A DNA stretch of 64,000 nt from Dankookia rubra (GTDB lineage Bacteria > Pseudomonadota > Alphaproteobacteria > Acetobacterales > Acetobacteraceae). The notes under the pieces were generated by a model, which worked only from the letters and a program-made list of their open reading frames with translations, was not told where the DNA came from and made no database searches. A program made the translations under genes and the position numbers. Shown in pieces: positions 50,450-58,726 of this stretch (positions are counted from its first letter, which is position 1; the number at the start of each line of letters is the position of its first letter). The stretch spans positions 1 to 64,000 of the forward strand of contig NZ_SMSJ01000032.1 of NCBI RefSeq assembly GCF_004355005.1, given 5' to 3'.

Positions 50450-50667
50450 CGCCGTGCGTCCCCGGCTGGCTGGCCGCTGTTGCGGGCCAGCACGAGCCCT
50501 GCCACGCGCTGGGCTTCTGACGGGCTCGGGAAGGTGGCGCCATCGAGGTCTTCGACCACGGGGTCCGTGGCCACGAAGCGCCAGAGGGGGCCGAATGCGC
50601 CGGCGGCATGGGTAACAGCGACGCCGACGAAGCGTCCCTGCACCTCGATGGGGCGGGAATTATGCAT
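50446..50667 (-). CDS. 73-aa conserved-looking small protein leading a sulfur operon
   Basis: The product reads RPIEVQGRFVGVAVTHAAGA, LWRFVATDPVVEDLDGATFP and SPSEAQRVAGLVLARN: a small beta/alpha protein with no signal peptide. GGAGAGAG precedes ATG 50667 and its stop overlaps the SfnB-like start, so it is very likely translated as the first gene of an eight-gene operon. I recognise no named domain; proteins of this look occur next to flavin monooxygenase genes (recollection, unchecked). Confidence 0.6.
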   Translation of the reverse strand: MHNSRPIEVQGRFVGVAVTHAAGAFGPLWRFVATDPVVEDLDGATFPSPSEAQRVAGLVLARNSGQPAGDARR

Positions 50668-50893
50668 GTGTCTCTCTCCCGGGCGCGCGGACGCGTCGGT
50701 CAGCAAGGGCTGTGATGAAGCGAGGGGCGCTGCGCGCCCGAGAGGCTCAGCGCCGACAGCGTGTCCCTGAACAGGCAACGGCACGCCGCTTCTTGGCCGG
50801 AAGCTGGCGCTTTAGCGCTGGGTGACGCGGTGCAAGCTGCATCCTTCAAATCCCGCGGCCTCGGCGCGGAATGCGCCGTCAACGCGGATATAT

Positions 50894-50924
50894 AGCGATT
50901 CATTTTAGTTTTTAGTCAATCGCT
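50894..50924 (-). promoter_or_regulatory. candidate promoter and operator of the 50.7-44.0 kb operon
   Basis: In an AT-rich stretch upstream of the 73-aa gene, AGCGATT (50894-50900) and AATCGCT (50918-50924) are perfect complements 17 bases apart. On the minus strand TTGACT then CTATAT with an 18-base spacer form a sigma70-like promoter within the same sequence, and ACTAAAA occurs twice in tandem. A repressor or LysR-type activator bound there would overlap the promoter. Confidence 0.5.
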
Positions 50925-50939
50925 CAAAACGACCAGCGT

Positions 50940-51404
50940 GCGTGGAATTTGGAAAAACTCGATCACATTCCGTGTTACTGCATCGGGCAGGATTGGATCG
51001 GGTGGAGCGCAGGAGATCGACCAGGAGGAGAATGTCTGGCGCAGCCTGCCCTCCTTCGTTGCTACCATGACTTTGCAGCTCACCGCGCCGGTTCAGGTCC
51101 GGAACTGGATAAGAGGGGCTACCGGGTCACCTTTCTGGACGACGGTTGCATTGCTCGCTCTGACCGCCACGGCGCCTCTGTCAGCCCCCATTTTCCTGCC
51201 CGATCCGTCCTCCCGGCCAACTTCCAGTACGCCGCCCGCGAGCCCGCCATCGGCGATCATGCGAAACTGGTGCGCGCGGATGCGGAGTCCTTGGAGACAA
51301 AGCGCCGGCAGCAGTCGCTGACACCCTGACCGCGCCATGAAACTGGCGCGCGCCGATCGCTCTAAAGTAGAGCTGGCCGTACCACGAGCTGATTCGATTC
51401 AGGC
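50940..51404. other. 465-bp region without recognised gene
   Basis: A strong ribosome site AGGAGGAG at about 51023-51030 precedes an ATG but opens only a 12-codon frame. Two longer plus-strand frames (to 51321 and 51329) contain segments such as ELDKRGYRVTFLDDG that look protein-like without matching a family I know. Probably eroded coding DNA. Confidence 0.35.
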
Positions 51405-51587
51405 TATATGGCGGACTCGCGCGAGGATGGCAGGCCGATCACGGAGACCGTGGAGCGCACGAAGCGCTTGCCGGAGGGCTGCCGATGGGCGCTCTTCCTC
51501 CGCAATCACGACGAGCTCGTGTCGTCGATGCTGACCGCAGGATCGCGACGGGGTTCGCTCGCCGCTGCAGTGGTGGGCTAGGCGCAA
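51405..51587 (+). pseudogene. trehalose synthase (TreS)-like fragment
   Basis: The frame at 51405 reads MADSREDGRPITETVERTKR, LPEGCRWALFLRNHDELVSS and ends within about 60 residues. LPEGCRWALFLRNHDEL corresponds to the conserved region of GH13 trehalose synthases around the third catalytic Asp (FLRNHDELTLE). Nothing else of this ~550-residue enzyme is present on either side. It is a relic. Confidence 0.65.
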
Positions 51588-51813
51588 TGCTGGGTTCTCA
51601 CAAGCTGGCCAAGTGGCGCTTTACCTGCGACCGGTCACCGATCCGGTGTTCGGTTACCCGCCGTGACTGTCGAAGAGCAACGCCGCATGCGCTCCTCACG
51701 GGTTAAGGGACGAGCAGGGCTGAACTATGCGGAGCTACAAAGGTTCTGGCGCGGAGCAACCCCCTGGACGCCAGATGGGTTCTGCCCTTGAAACCCGATT
51801 GTTGGGAGGAGTC

Positions 51814-52005
51814 ATGCCTGCGGGAAACCTGCTGTATTGGTCTCTTGTCGCCCTGGTCATCGCGGTCATCGCGGCCGTCCTCGGATTTGGTGGCATCGCA
51901 GGCACGGCGGCAGGGATCGCCAAGATCCTCTTCTGGATCTTCCTGGTGATCTTCCTCGTGGTGCTGGTGATGAACTTCCTCGGCAGACGGGGACCGACCG
52001 TCTGA
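51814..52005 (+). CDS. DUF1328 (YtjA-like) small membrane protein
   Basis: The 63-aa protein has two hydrophobic helices: [20 protein letters not shown] with [19 protein letters not shown], the standard DUF1328 pattern. It is an inner-membrane protein of unknown function often found among stress genes. ATG 51814 has GGGAGGAG upstream. A 7-bp inverted repeat CAGACGG/CCGTCTG (51984-52004) covers the stop codon and may attenuate transcription. Confidence 0.9.
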   Translation: MPAGNLLYWSLVALVIAVIAAVLGFGGIAGTAAGIAKILFWIFLVIFLVVLVMNFLGRRGPTV

Positions 52006-52041
52006 TGAGCGAGATACGGGCTGGCAGCCGGGCAGGCTGAG

Positions 52042-52359
52042 ATGCCCCAGACCGTTGCTGCGTTCTTCGACAGCATCGAGCCAGCGGAGCGCGCGGCCTA
52101 CAGTCTCGGCGTGCGCTTCGGCGGGGTGCGAGCCCATGTCTGCAGTTCTCGGACTGCGGACAGCGGGCTGCCAGCTTTGTCACTACCGCTCCCGGACCTT
52201 GCCGTCCTCACCGAAGGCATTCGTCGAGGTGGCGCTGCGGTCTGGGCCGAGGTGCCGGAGGACAGTCTCAAGCCAGTCGCCGCTGCGCTGAGGGCCGACG
52301 GAGCTGTTGATCTGACCGCCCGCGGCGTCGAATGGCGCCGCGAGGGGTGGATCGGGTAG
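52042..52359 (+). CDS. general-stress-protein-17M-like hypothetical
   Basis: The 105-aa protein starts QTVAAFFDSIEPAERAAYSL and ends RGGAAVWAEVPEDSLKPVAA with DGAVDLTARGVEWRREGWIG. The ferredoxin-like duplication resembles GsiB/17M-type stress proteins that often neighbour DUF1328 and YsnF-like genes. No catalytic residues are evident. It lies 36 bp after the DUF1328 gene and is likely in the same transcript. Confidence 0.65.
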   Translation: MPQTVAAFFDSIEPAERAAYSLGVRFGGVRAHVCSSRTADSGLPALSLPLPDLAVLTEGIRRGGAAVWAEVPEDSLKPVAAALRADGAVDLTARGVEWRREGWIG

Positions 52360-52500
52360 CGCTTCGTGACTACGACGGCGTCGCCGTTACGCAGGCAGTC
52401 CAGCGCGGCTGGATGCCAGTACGTTTGCGACGAGAGTTCGACTGTCCTCGCTCATGTCATCTTCCTTGAGCAGGAACGTCAGGTTTTGCAGTAGATCGTG

Positions 52501-52555
52501 CTGAACAACCGGCCGGCGGAGGTTTCCTCGGCGCTAACCTCCGCCGCTTGTTCAG
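52501..52555. terminator. strong bipartite hairpin
   Basis: CTGAACAA/TTGTTCAG (52501-52508, 52548-52555) forms an outer 8-bp stem, and GGCGGAGGTT/AACCTCCGCC (52515-52524, 52536-52545) an inner perfect 10-bp stem with an 11-nt loop. It starts 8 bp beyond the stop of the minus-strand lipoprotein gene and 142 bp beyond the plus-strand stress gene. It most likely terminates transcripts from the lipoprotein side; there is no U-tract. Confidence 0.6.
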
Positions 52556-52562
52556 GTGTCGC

Positions 52563-52820
52563 TCAGCGTCCTGTCGTGCCGAGCGCGCGGCTCACCGCCG
52601 TACCTGGTGGGTTAGCAGGTGTTCCGTCTGATTGGCGGGGATAAGCCCCCGAGCTATTCGTGCCTGCCGTCCGATCGAAGGCCCGAGATGTCTCAGTTCC
52701 CGGCGGGTTACCACGGGTGCCGTCCGGTCGGCCCGCAGTGTTAAGCGGATCGCTCGTTGTACACGCGGCCAGCCCAAGCCCTAAAACGATGACGCCTAAA
52801 CGGATCACGGTTCGGTTCAT
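52563..52820 (-). CDS. small lipoprotein with internal repeat
   Basis: The 85-aa protein has a lipoprotein signal (VIRLGVIVLGLGLAAC, lipid-modified Cys20). The mature part holds two related units, DGTRGNPPGTETSRAFDRT and DGTPANPPGTAVSRALGTT, rich in Gly, Pro and Thr. It is probably an outer-membrane or periplasmic-face lipoprotein of unknown role. Confidence 0.75.
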   Translation of the reverse strand: MNRTVIRLGVIVLGLGLAACTTSDPLNTAGRPDGTRGNPPGTETSRAFDRTAGTNSSGAYPRQSDGTPANPPGTAVSRALGTTGR

Positions 52821-53348
52821 GTCTGCTTCTCCCGGTCAGGATGCGCCTCACGCCGCAGCAGAGCGCATTGCCGTAACGAGCAAACATCACCCTGGTTTCG
52901 GTGTCCACACGAACTCTGGATGTGCCCGGTCGAAGGCTGGTTCGACGTTGTTACAGGGTTACACCACGCGCTGCGTCGCCGCGCAGAGATTCAAATCGCA
53001 GCTTTAAGCCCATCCGATTCAATGGCACCTGAACAGTGAACGACGGTGTTCCCCTGGCGCGCCACTGTCGGAGTTGGTGGTGCTTGTCCGCCTCAAGCGG
53101 GGCTGACCGGTCCAGCCGGGGTGAGCGAACAGAGCTAACCGAAGCGTGACGGGGCACCGGACGATCTGTTCTAGCATCGGCGTGAGCACGCGTCCTACCG
53201 TCGTCGCAAAATAAAGCCTCTTCTACATTCTTGCAGCCAAGGCGCGCCCGCTCCGGGTCCGCTGATCCGTGAGAAGGCACGACGGCGGCCTGATCGGACC
53301 GGACGATCGCCCCGGGCGTGTGGCCCGGCAAATTGGGGAGGAAACAAC
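52821..53348. promoter_or_regulatory. 528-bp divergent intergenic region
   Basis: The gap separates the lipoprotein gene (minus) from the sulfatase gene (plus) and must hold both promoters. Frames here look non-coding. I see no clear operator or riboswitch. GAGGAAACAAC ahead of ATG 53349 is the sulfatase ribosome site. Confidence 0.4.
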
Positions 53349-55202
53349 ATGGCCAGCAAAATGGAACGCCGTGATTTCCTGCGAACGGCCGGCGTCGTCG
53401 CTACCGGCGCCCTGGCCGGCACCGCCGCGAGGGCCGAGGACCCCGCATCCGGACCGCCGCCGAACATCCTCTTCATCCTGGTGGATGAGCTACGCTTCCC
53501 CTCGGTCTTCCCGGCCGGGATCACCGATGTCGACGGCTTCCTCGCCCGCTTCATGCCGAACCTACACGGGCTTTGGCGCAAGGGGGTGAAATTCGGCAGC
53601 CACTACACCGCCGCCTCGGCCTGCACGCCCTCGCGCGGGGTGCTCGCCACCGGGCTCTATAGCCAGCAGAGCTGGGTCTGCGTGACGCTGACCAACACGC
53701 CCGACACTCGCAGCCCAACGCCAATCTTGAACCCAGCCTTCCCGACCTATGGCCGGCTGCTGCGCCGGGCCGGCTACCAGACGCCCTATATCGGCAAGTG
53801 GCACCTCTCCTTCGACATCGACCGGCTCGGCCTTTACGGCTTCGACGGGCTGGTCTCGCCCGACCCGACGGGCTTCAACCTGCAGGGTACAGTCGGCGAC
53901 GAGAAGAACGGTTACAGGAACGACCAGGACATCGCCGATACCGCGGTCGAGTGGCTCGGCGCCCGCACCCCGGGGGAGCAGCCCTGGTGCTGCACGGTCA
54001 GCTTCGTCAATCCGCATGACCAGGAGTTCTTCTGGGCCGGGACGGAGTTCCAGACCTACAATAACCTCTTCACCGATCCATCGCTGCAGCCGGCGATGAT
54101 GTACTCGACCCCGGACAACCCGCCGCTGGTCTCCTGGGACGACAACCCGCTGAAGACGGTACCCGACCTTGGCTTCCCCGCCCTGCCGCCGAACTGGGAG
54201 AGCGCGGCGACGCTGCAGGCCAACAAGCCTTCCACCCAGCTCTTCGGCCGGGCGGCGCAGGCGGCGATCTGGGGCGATATCGCGCAAGACCCGTCGCAGA
54301 CCGTCTTCACGGCGCAGCCTTACCACGAGGGCGTCGAGGGGCTCGGGGTCGGCGTTGCCCCCTACGGCTACTGGCAGCGCTGCCTGAACAGCTACGCCAA
54401 CATCATGTCCATCGTCGACCAGCGGATCGGCGAGGTGCTGGCCGCCCTGCCCAAGGCGGTGGCCGAGAACACCGTCATCGTCTTCGCCTCGGACCACGGC
54501 GAATATGCCGGGGCGCATGGCTATGTCGCGGGCAAGCTGCTCAGCTGCTACGAGGAAGCCTACCACGTGCCGCTGATCGTGGTGGACCCGACGCACCGCT
54601 TCACCGGCGACATCCACACCGTCCGCACCGGGCTCACCTCCTCGGTCGACTTCACGCCGATGCTGGTCAGCCTCGGGCACAATGGCAGCACCGAGTGGAT
54701 GCGCGGGCGGCTCGGGCGGATCTACGGCAAGCGGCACGACATGCTGCCGATGCTGAAATCCGCCAAGGCACCCGGCCGGCCTTATGTCCTGCTGGCGACC
54801 GATGAGCTAATCCCGGCACGGCTGAACTTCAACAACTCGCCCACCCATATCGTCGGCATCAGGACCGAGGGCGCCAAGCTCGGCACCTATGCCAAATGGG
54901 TCGACCGCACGGCGCAGATCGTGCCAGACAGCGTGGAGTTGGAATTCTACGACTATGCGACTGAGCAGGGTCTGGCCGAGCTGGCCAACACGCCGGGTGA
55001 CCCGCGTGCGCAGGAACTGCTGCGATTGCTCGAGCGGCTGATTCCGGAGGAGCTGCGGGAACGCCTGCCCGGTGCGCTCGGCGCGGTGCAGGACGTGCAG
55101 CGGGAGCTCTACCTCCTGCTGGCCCAACAGGTCCTGTCGCCGGACAGCGCCACCTCGCCGCGCCAGGTACTGCGCGACCTCGGCTACGGGCGACAGTTCT
55201 AA
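53349..55202 (+). CDS. Tat-exported arylsulfatase-family protein
   Basis: The 617-aa enzyme has a Tat signal (ERRDFLRTAGVVATGALAGT) and the alkaline-phosphatase-superfamily sulfatase core: NILFILVDELRFP (metal Asp46), ASACTPSRGVLATGLYSQQS with C-T-P-S-R at Cys92 (the formylglycine position), YIGKWHLS, FASDHGEYAGAHGY. It would hydrolyse sulfate esters in the periplasm after Cys-to-formylglycine conversion. Tat export of a cytoplasmically matured enzyme fits. The catalytic set appears complete. It complements the sulfur-acquisition operons. Confidence 0.92.
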   Translation: MASKMERRDFLRTAGVVATGALAGTAARAEDPASGPPPNILFILVDELRFPSVFPAGITDVDGFLARFMPNLHGLWRKGVKFGSHYTAASACTPSRGVLATGLYSQQSWVCVTLTNTPDTRSPTPILNPAFPTYGRLLRRAGYQTPYIGKWHLSFDIDRLGLYGFDGLVSPDPTGFNLQGTVGDEKNGYRNDQDIADTAVEWLGARTPGEQPWCCTVSFVNPHDQEFFWAGTEFQTYNNLFTDPSLQPAMMYSTPDNPPLVSWDDNPLKTVPDLGFPALPPNWESAATLQANKPSTQLFGRAAQAAIWGDIAQDPSQTVFTAQPYHEGVEGLGVGVAPYGYWQRCLNSYANIMSIVDQRIGEVLAALPKAVAENTVIVFASDHGEYAGAHGYVAGKLLSCYEEAYHVPLIVVDPTHRFTGDIHTVRTGLTSSVDFTPMLVSLGHNGSTEWMRGRLGRIYGKRHDMLPMLKSAKAPGRPYVLLATDELIPARLNFNNSPTHIVGIRTEGAKLGTYAKWVDRTAQIVPDSVELEFYDYATEQGLAELANTPGDPRAQELLRLLERLIPEELRERLPGALGAVQDVQRELYLLLAQQVLSPDSATSPRQVLRDLGYGRQF

Positions 55203-57183
55203 CGCTGCCTGGCGCCTTCCGGCGCCAGCTGCTGCTGGCGCCACCGCTCGCCCGCCGCTTGCAGCGTTTCGCACTGGCTATTCTCGCCCACGCCGAACTG
55301 GATTGTCGGCAGCAAGGCCAGCGGTGGGAACAGCAGGCCAAGCCCCACGGCCGCGCCCGCCCGAGCCGCCGCTTCCCCCAGCTCCGGCTGTATGGCCGGG
55401 CTCTTCAGGGTGCCCCCTATGCCGATCGGCGTCGGCAAAGACGCGATGGTCGGCCGCTTGGCATCTGTGCGCAGCCGGAGGTCGAGTAGCTCGCGCCCGA
55501 AGTCGAGCGTGCCGCCGCCCGTCACGATGTGGGCCTCGGTGTCGAGCAGCAGAGTGCGGCTCCGGAGCGTGCCGCGTTGCAGGGCGAAGTCCCCGATCAG
55601 GCACTCGATCCCCTCGCGGGCGGGAATGCCGAGCGCGGACAGGAGGGCATTGCCGAACTGCAGGCCGGACAGGTCCACCAGGAATGAGCTGATGTTGCCA
55701 CCCACTGTGACCACCGTGGCCTCGCCGTTGCCGCGCCTGAGGATCTCGGACAGGGACTTGCCGCTGCCCTCTACGCGGGCGACCCCGCCCAGGGTACCGG
55801 CCCCGCCCGCGCCCGCGGCGCCGAGCAGGCGCGACAGGTCAGCGTGGCGCAGCTCTACGTCGATCTTGGCGCGCAGGCCGCCGCCTTCCTGGGGCGTCAG
55901 CGTTCCGGCCACCGTCAACCGCCCCTGCCCGATGCCGAAGGACATCGGATGAAGCGTCACGACGCCATCCACAATGTCGGTTTGCGCGCTCAGACTGTCG
56001 AAGGGCATCCCCTGCCTTGGATGCGCTCCGCCAGGTAGCGGAGGTGCACATTTGCCGCGGTCAGGCGCGGCATGTTGACGGGGGTGGTCGGGAGCAGCTT
56101 TGGGCTCGCCTCCGCGCGGGCCTGGGCAGCGCGCTGTTGTGGCGTCTGCCCCGGCGTGTCGGCGCGCCCGGGCTGGGCGCCGATGAGGCCGCCGAGATCG
56201 GCGAGGTCCACGCTGCGCGAGCGCAGGTCGGCGGTGACATCCGGCCGGCGGCCGGCGGTAGACACGGTGAGGCTGCCGCCGATGTCGCTGCGCCCAACCT
56301 TTCCTGCCGCGTCCAACAACCGTACCCGGCCTTCCGCATAGTCCGCCTTGCCTTCGAGCCTGAACGGTGGGGTCTTCGGGAAGGGCACGCCGGTGAGCGG
56401 CACCAGGTCCGCCATGTCCTTTCCGGCGAACTCCACTCGCAGGTCGGCGCCGCGCAGCTTCAGCGGCTCGCGCAGCGTACCTTTCAAAGCGAAGCTGGTG
56501 TCGCCGTTGCGCAGGTGTAGGTCGACCGGCCAGGGCTCTCTTTCATCGCGGAGGTTCAGGATGGCCCGGCCGGTCATCTGTGCCTCGACCGGCTGGCCGG
56601 CGTAGGTGCCGTGCGCTTCGGCGACCAAGGCGGGCTCCTGACCATCCCGGTCTTGCGTCTTCACGTCCACTTTGAAGTCCGATCGCAGCCACGCGATGGC
56701 GACCCGCGCCTTGCCGTCCTTGATGCGGAGCGCGCCGATGCGCGGCCCGAGCGTCTTGCTTGCTTCGGCGCCCTCGGCCGCGGGTGCGGCAAAATCGAAT
56801 TCGTAGTTGCGGCTGCCGTCGTCGCGGCCGATCACATTGACCACCGGCCGGTCCAGCTCGACAGACGGTATCACCACCTCGCGCGAACGCAGAAAGGCGC
56901 CGACATCTACCTGCGCCGTGGCGCGGCCGACCTCCGCAAAAGGTGGGTCGTCTGGAAAGCCGGACGGATTTCCGACGCGCAGCCCCTCCGCGGTCACGGT
57001 GGTAACCCTCCCCAGCTTTACGTGGAGGTGTTCAATGTGCACCGGGCGTCCGATCGCCGCACCCGCCCTGGCCTCGGCCAAGGGAATGAACCAGTCCCAT
57101 GACCAGAGCGCGACCAGCAGCGCCACCGCCAGCAGCGGCGCCCCCAGCCACAGCAGCCACCGCTTCGACCGGCGCGCGGTCAT
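55199..57183 (-). pseudogene. AsmA-family gene split by a one-base frameshift
   Basis: Two adjoining frames make one AsmA-like protein of about 660 aa. The first (57183-55990, 397 aa) has a membrane anchor (KRWLLWLGAPLLAVALLVAL), IGRPVHIEHLHVKLGRVTTV, and ends ERIQGRGCPSTV. The second (to 55199) takes up at MPFDSLSAQTDIVDGVVTLH and contains the AsmA C-terminal repeat region. Adding one G to the G4 run at 56009-56012 restores ...ERIQGRGMPFDSLSAQ. Either the gene is inactive, slips in the G-run, or carries a sequence error. AsmA-like proteins bridge or organise the envelope. RBS GGGAGGAGCA precedes ATG 57183. Confidence 0.8.
55209..55228 (+). terminator. hairpin after the sulfatase stop
   Basis: CTGGCGCC-TTCC-GGCGCCAG is a perfect 8-bp stem with a 4-nt loop starting 7 bp after the sulfatase stop. 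It lies inside the last codons of the opposing AsmA-like gene. A U-tract is absent, so it may act as a Rho-assisted or processing hairpin. Confidence 0.5.
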
Positions 57184-57448
57184 TGCTCCTCCCTAAGGGC
57201 ATCACGCCCATCTCGTCGTTGCGAAACTAAAACGCGTCAACCGCCCAGCGGTTCGCTCCCGTTCCATGAAAGTGGATAGTCCCAGGTTGGCTGCTGATGT
57301 CACCTGCTTGAAGTGATGGGGATCCACCCCTGCAATCCGTTGCTTATTCGTCCTATTCCGACTATCGAGCTCGGCGCTCATCGGGATGGCCATAAATGCA
57401 TGTACTAGATGGTTCGTAATCTGCTAATGCTGCACTGCACCATGGAGG

Positions 57449-57919
57449 ATGCGGTGGTTGGTCGACGTTCTCCTCATTGATAGCCATCCCCTTGTCCGCC
57501 GGCTTGTTGCAGACATGCTGGAAGACCTTGGGCTACGGGTGCTCGCCGCGACAGCAGGAGCAGCGGAGGCGCAGGCGCTCCTTGCTAAGGACCTTCCGCC
57601 ACCGGCCGTGCTGATTGTCGCAATCCGGCCGGCTGGAAGCCGAAACGGTGATGGTCTGAATGGCCAGGCCGTTGCCGCTGAGTTTCGCCAACGGCTCATC
57701 GGCTCCGATGATCGTGCCACACCACAGCCACTCGGCATCGCCTATCTTGGTGAGCATGCATCGGCAATCGGCAGCAATGGGCTTGGTCCAGCCGAGCAGT
57801 TCCTGAGCGAGCCATTTGGCCAGGGTGCGCTGGCGCGAACTGTATTCGCTGTGGTTGGTCGGGAGATGCCGCGCTGGCTCGCGGGCCGGACGAGAGCGCG
57901 TCCAGCCATGCGCACATGA
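57449..57919 (+). CDS. degenerate response-regulator receiver domain
   Basis: The 156-aa protein starts VDVLLIDSHPLVRRLVADML, the receiver-type N-terminus with acidic Asp11, followed by EDLGLRVLAA. The strand that should end in the phosphorylated Asp reads VLIVAIRPAG, with Ala58 in its place, and the conserved Lys of FLxKPF is Glu121 (FLSEPF). It is therefore an unphosphorylatable pseudo-receiver, single-domain. GGAGG lies flush against ATG 57449 but nine bases before TTG 57458, which may be the real start. Confidence 0.7.
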   Translation: MRWLVDVLLIDSHPLVRRLVADMLEDLGLRVLAATAGAAEAQALLAKDLPPPAVLIVAIRPAGSRNGDGLNGQAVAAEFRQRLIGSDDRATPQPLGIAYLGEHASAIGSNGLGPAEQFLSEPFGQGALARTVFAVVGREMPRWLAGRTRARPAMRT

Positions 57920-58047
57920 CCGCGTCGGCCTCACCTGCGTAAAACAAGCAGGCCTGTCCCGCTTACCCCGTCGCTATTGAGATCTCGCTCTGCCTACCGG
58001 AGCTGTGGCGCGACAGAGCTCCCAGTCGCCGCGGAGCCCATTTCTTA

Positions 58048-58700
58048 GGTCGCTTTGTCTGGATCTTCACCTCGGCCTGGCTGCTACGCGTGCTGTCACG
58101 AGATCTGCGGGAGCGGGATCCGCTGCCACCGTGGAGCCACGGGGTCGTCATTTCCTGGACGGGATGCGCGGTGTGGTCAGCCTGTCCGCAGCCCTTGCGC
58201 TGCCTGAACATTTCATGGCCGCGACATCATCCTGTTACTCGCTTTCTGTTTGATCTCTGTCACGCTGGTGATCCAGGGAACCACTCTGGGCTGGGTCGTC
58301 CGGCGGCTCGGCGTCATCGAGGAGGAGAGCACACTTCCCGAGCCCGAGCCCGAGCCCGAGACGGCCCAGGCTCGAGCTGAGATCGCCACTGCCTCACTGG
58401 ACGCAGTCCGGGAGCACCGCGACAGCACCGAAGTGACCGAGCACACCGAGGCTGCGGCGGAGCTCGTGCAGGAGTACAAAGTTCATGCCGATCGGGCGAG
58501 CATCGAGGGACAGGATCCCGAGACCATAAGCGACCAGCTGGAAGCTCAGCAGCGCTTGCGTCTGGTGGCCATCACCGCAGCACGCGAGAAGCTGGCCGAC
58601 CGGGCAGAGACAATGGACACCGAGGCCCACCGGGCTCTCGGCCCTTCCGCGCACAGACCCTATGAGCGAGGCCGGCAGTTCAGCAAGCATGTCTGGTCAA
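58048..58700 (+). pseudogene. CPA1-type Na+/H+ antiporter, 3' part, frameshifted
   Basis: Three frames in order reconstruct the end of a CPA1 antiporter: RFVWIFTSAWLLRVLSRDLR then PPWSHGVVISWTG (frame 1), MRGVVSLSAALALPEHF (frame 3), and RDIILLLAFCLISVTLVIQG (frame 2), then a cytoplasmic acidic tail (EPEPEPETAQARAEIATASL). At least two frameshifts interrupt it, and most of the transmembrane part is missing. The frame continues without stop into the IS110 transposase, which begins at 58727, so the IS inserted at or near its end. Confidence 0.7.
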
Positions 58701-58726
58701 CTGTTATTCGCCTGGGAGGCTGTGTG

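Noticed and set aside
52951-53581. Minus-strand frames upstream of and within the sulfatase start
   Set aside because: No domains or ribosome sites; one overlaps the sulfatase Tat signal region in antisense.
58320-58372. Tandem CCCGAG units (PEPEPEPE) as a possible microsatellite
   Set aside because: Short coding repeat in the acidic tail of the antiporter remnant; too short to claim a functional repeat.
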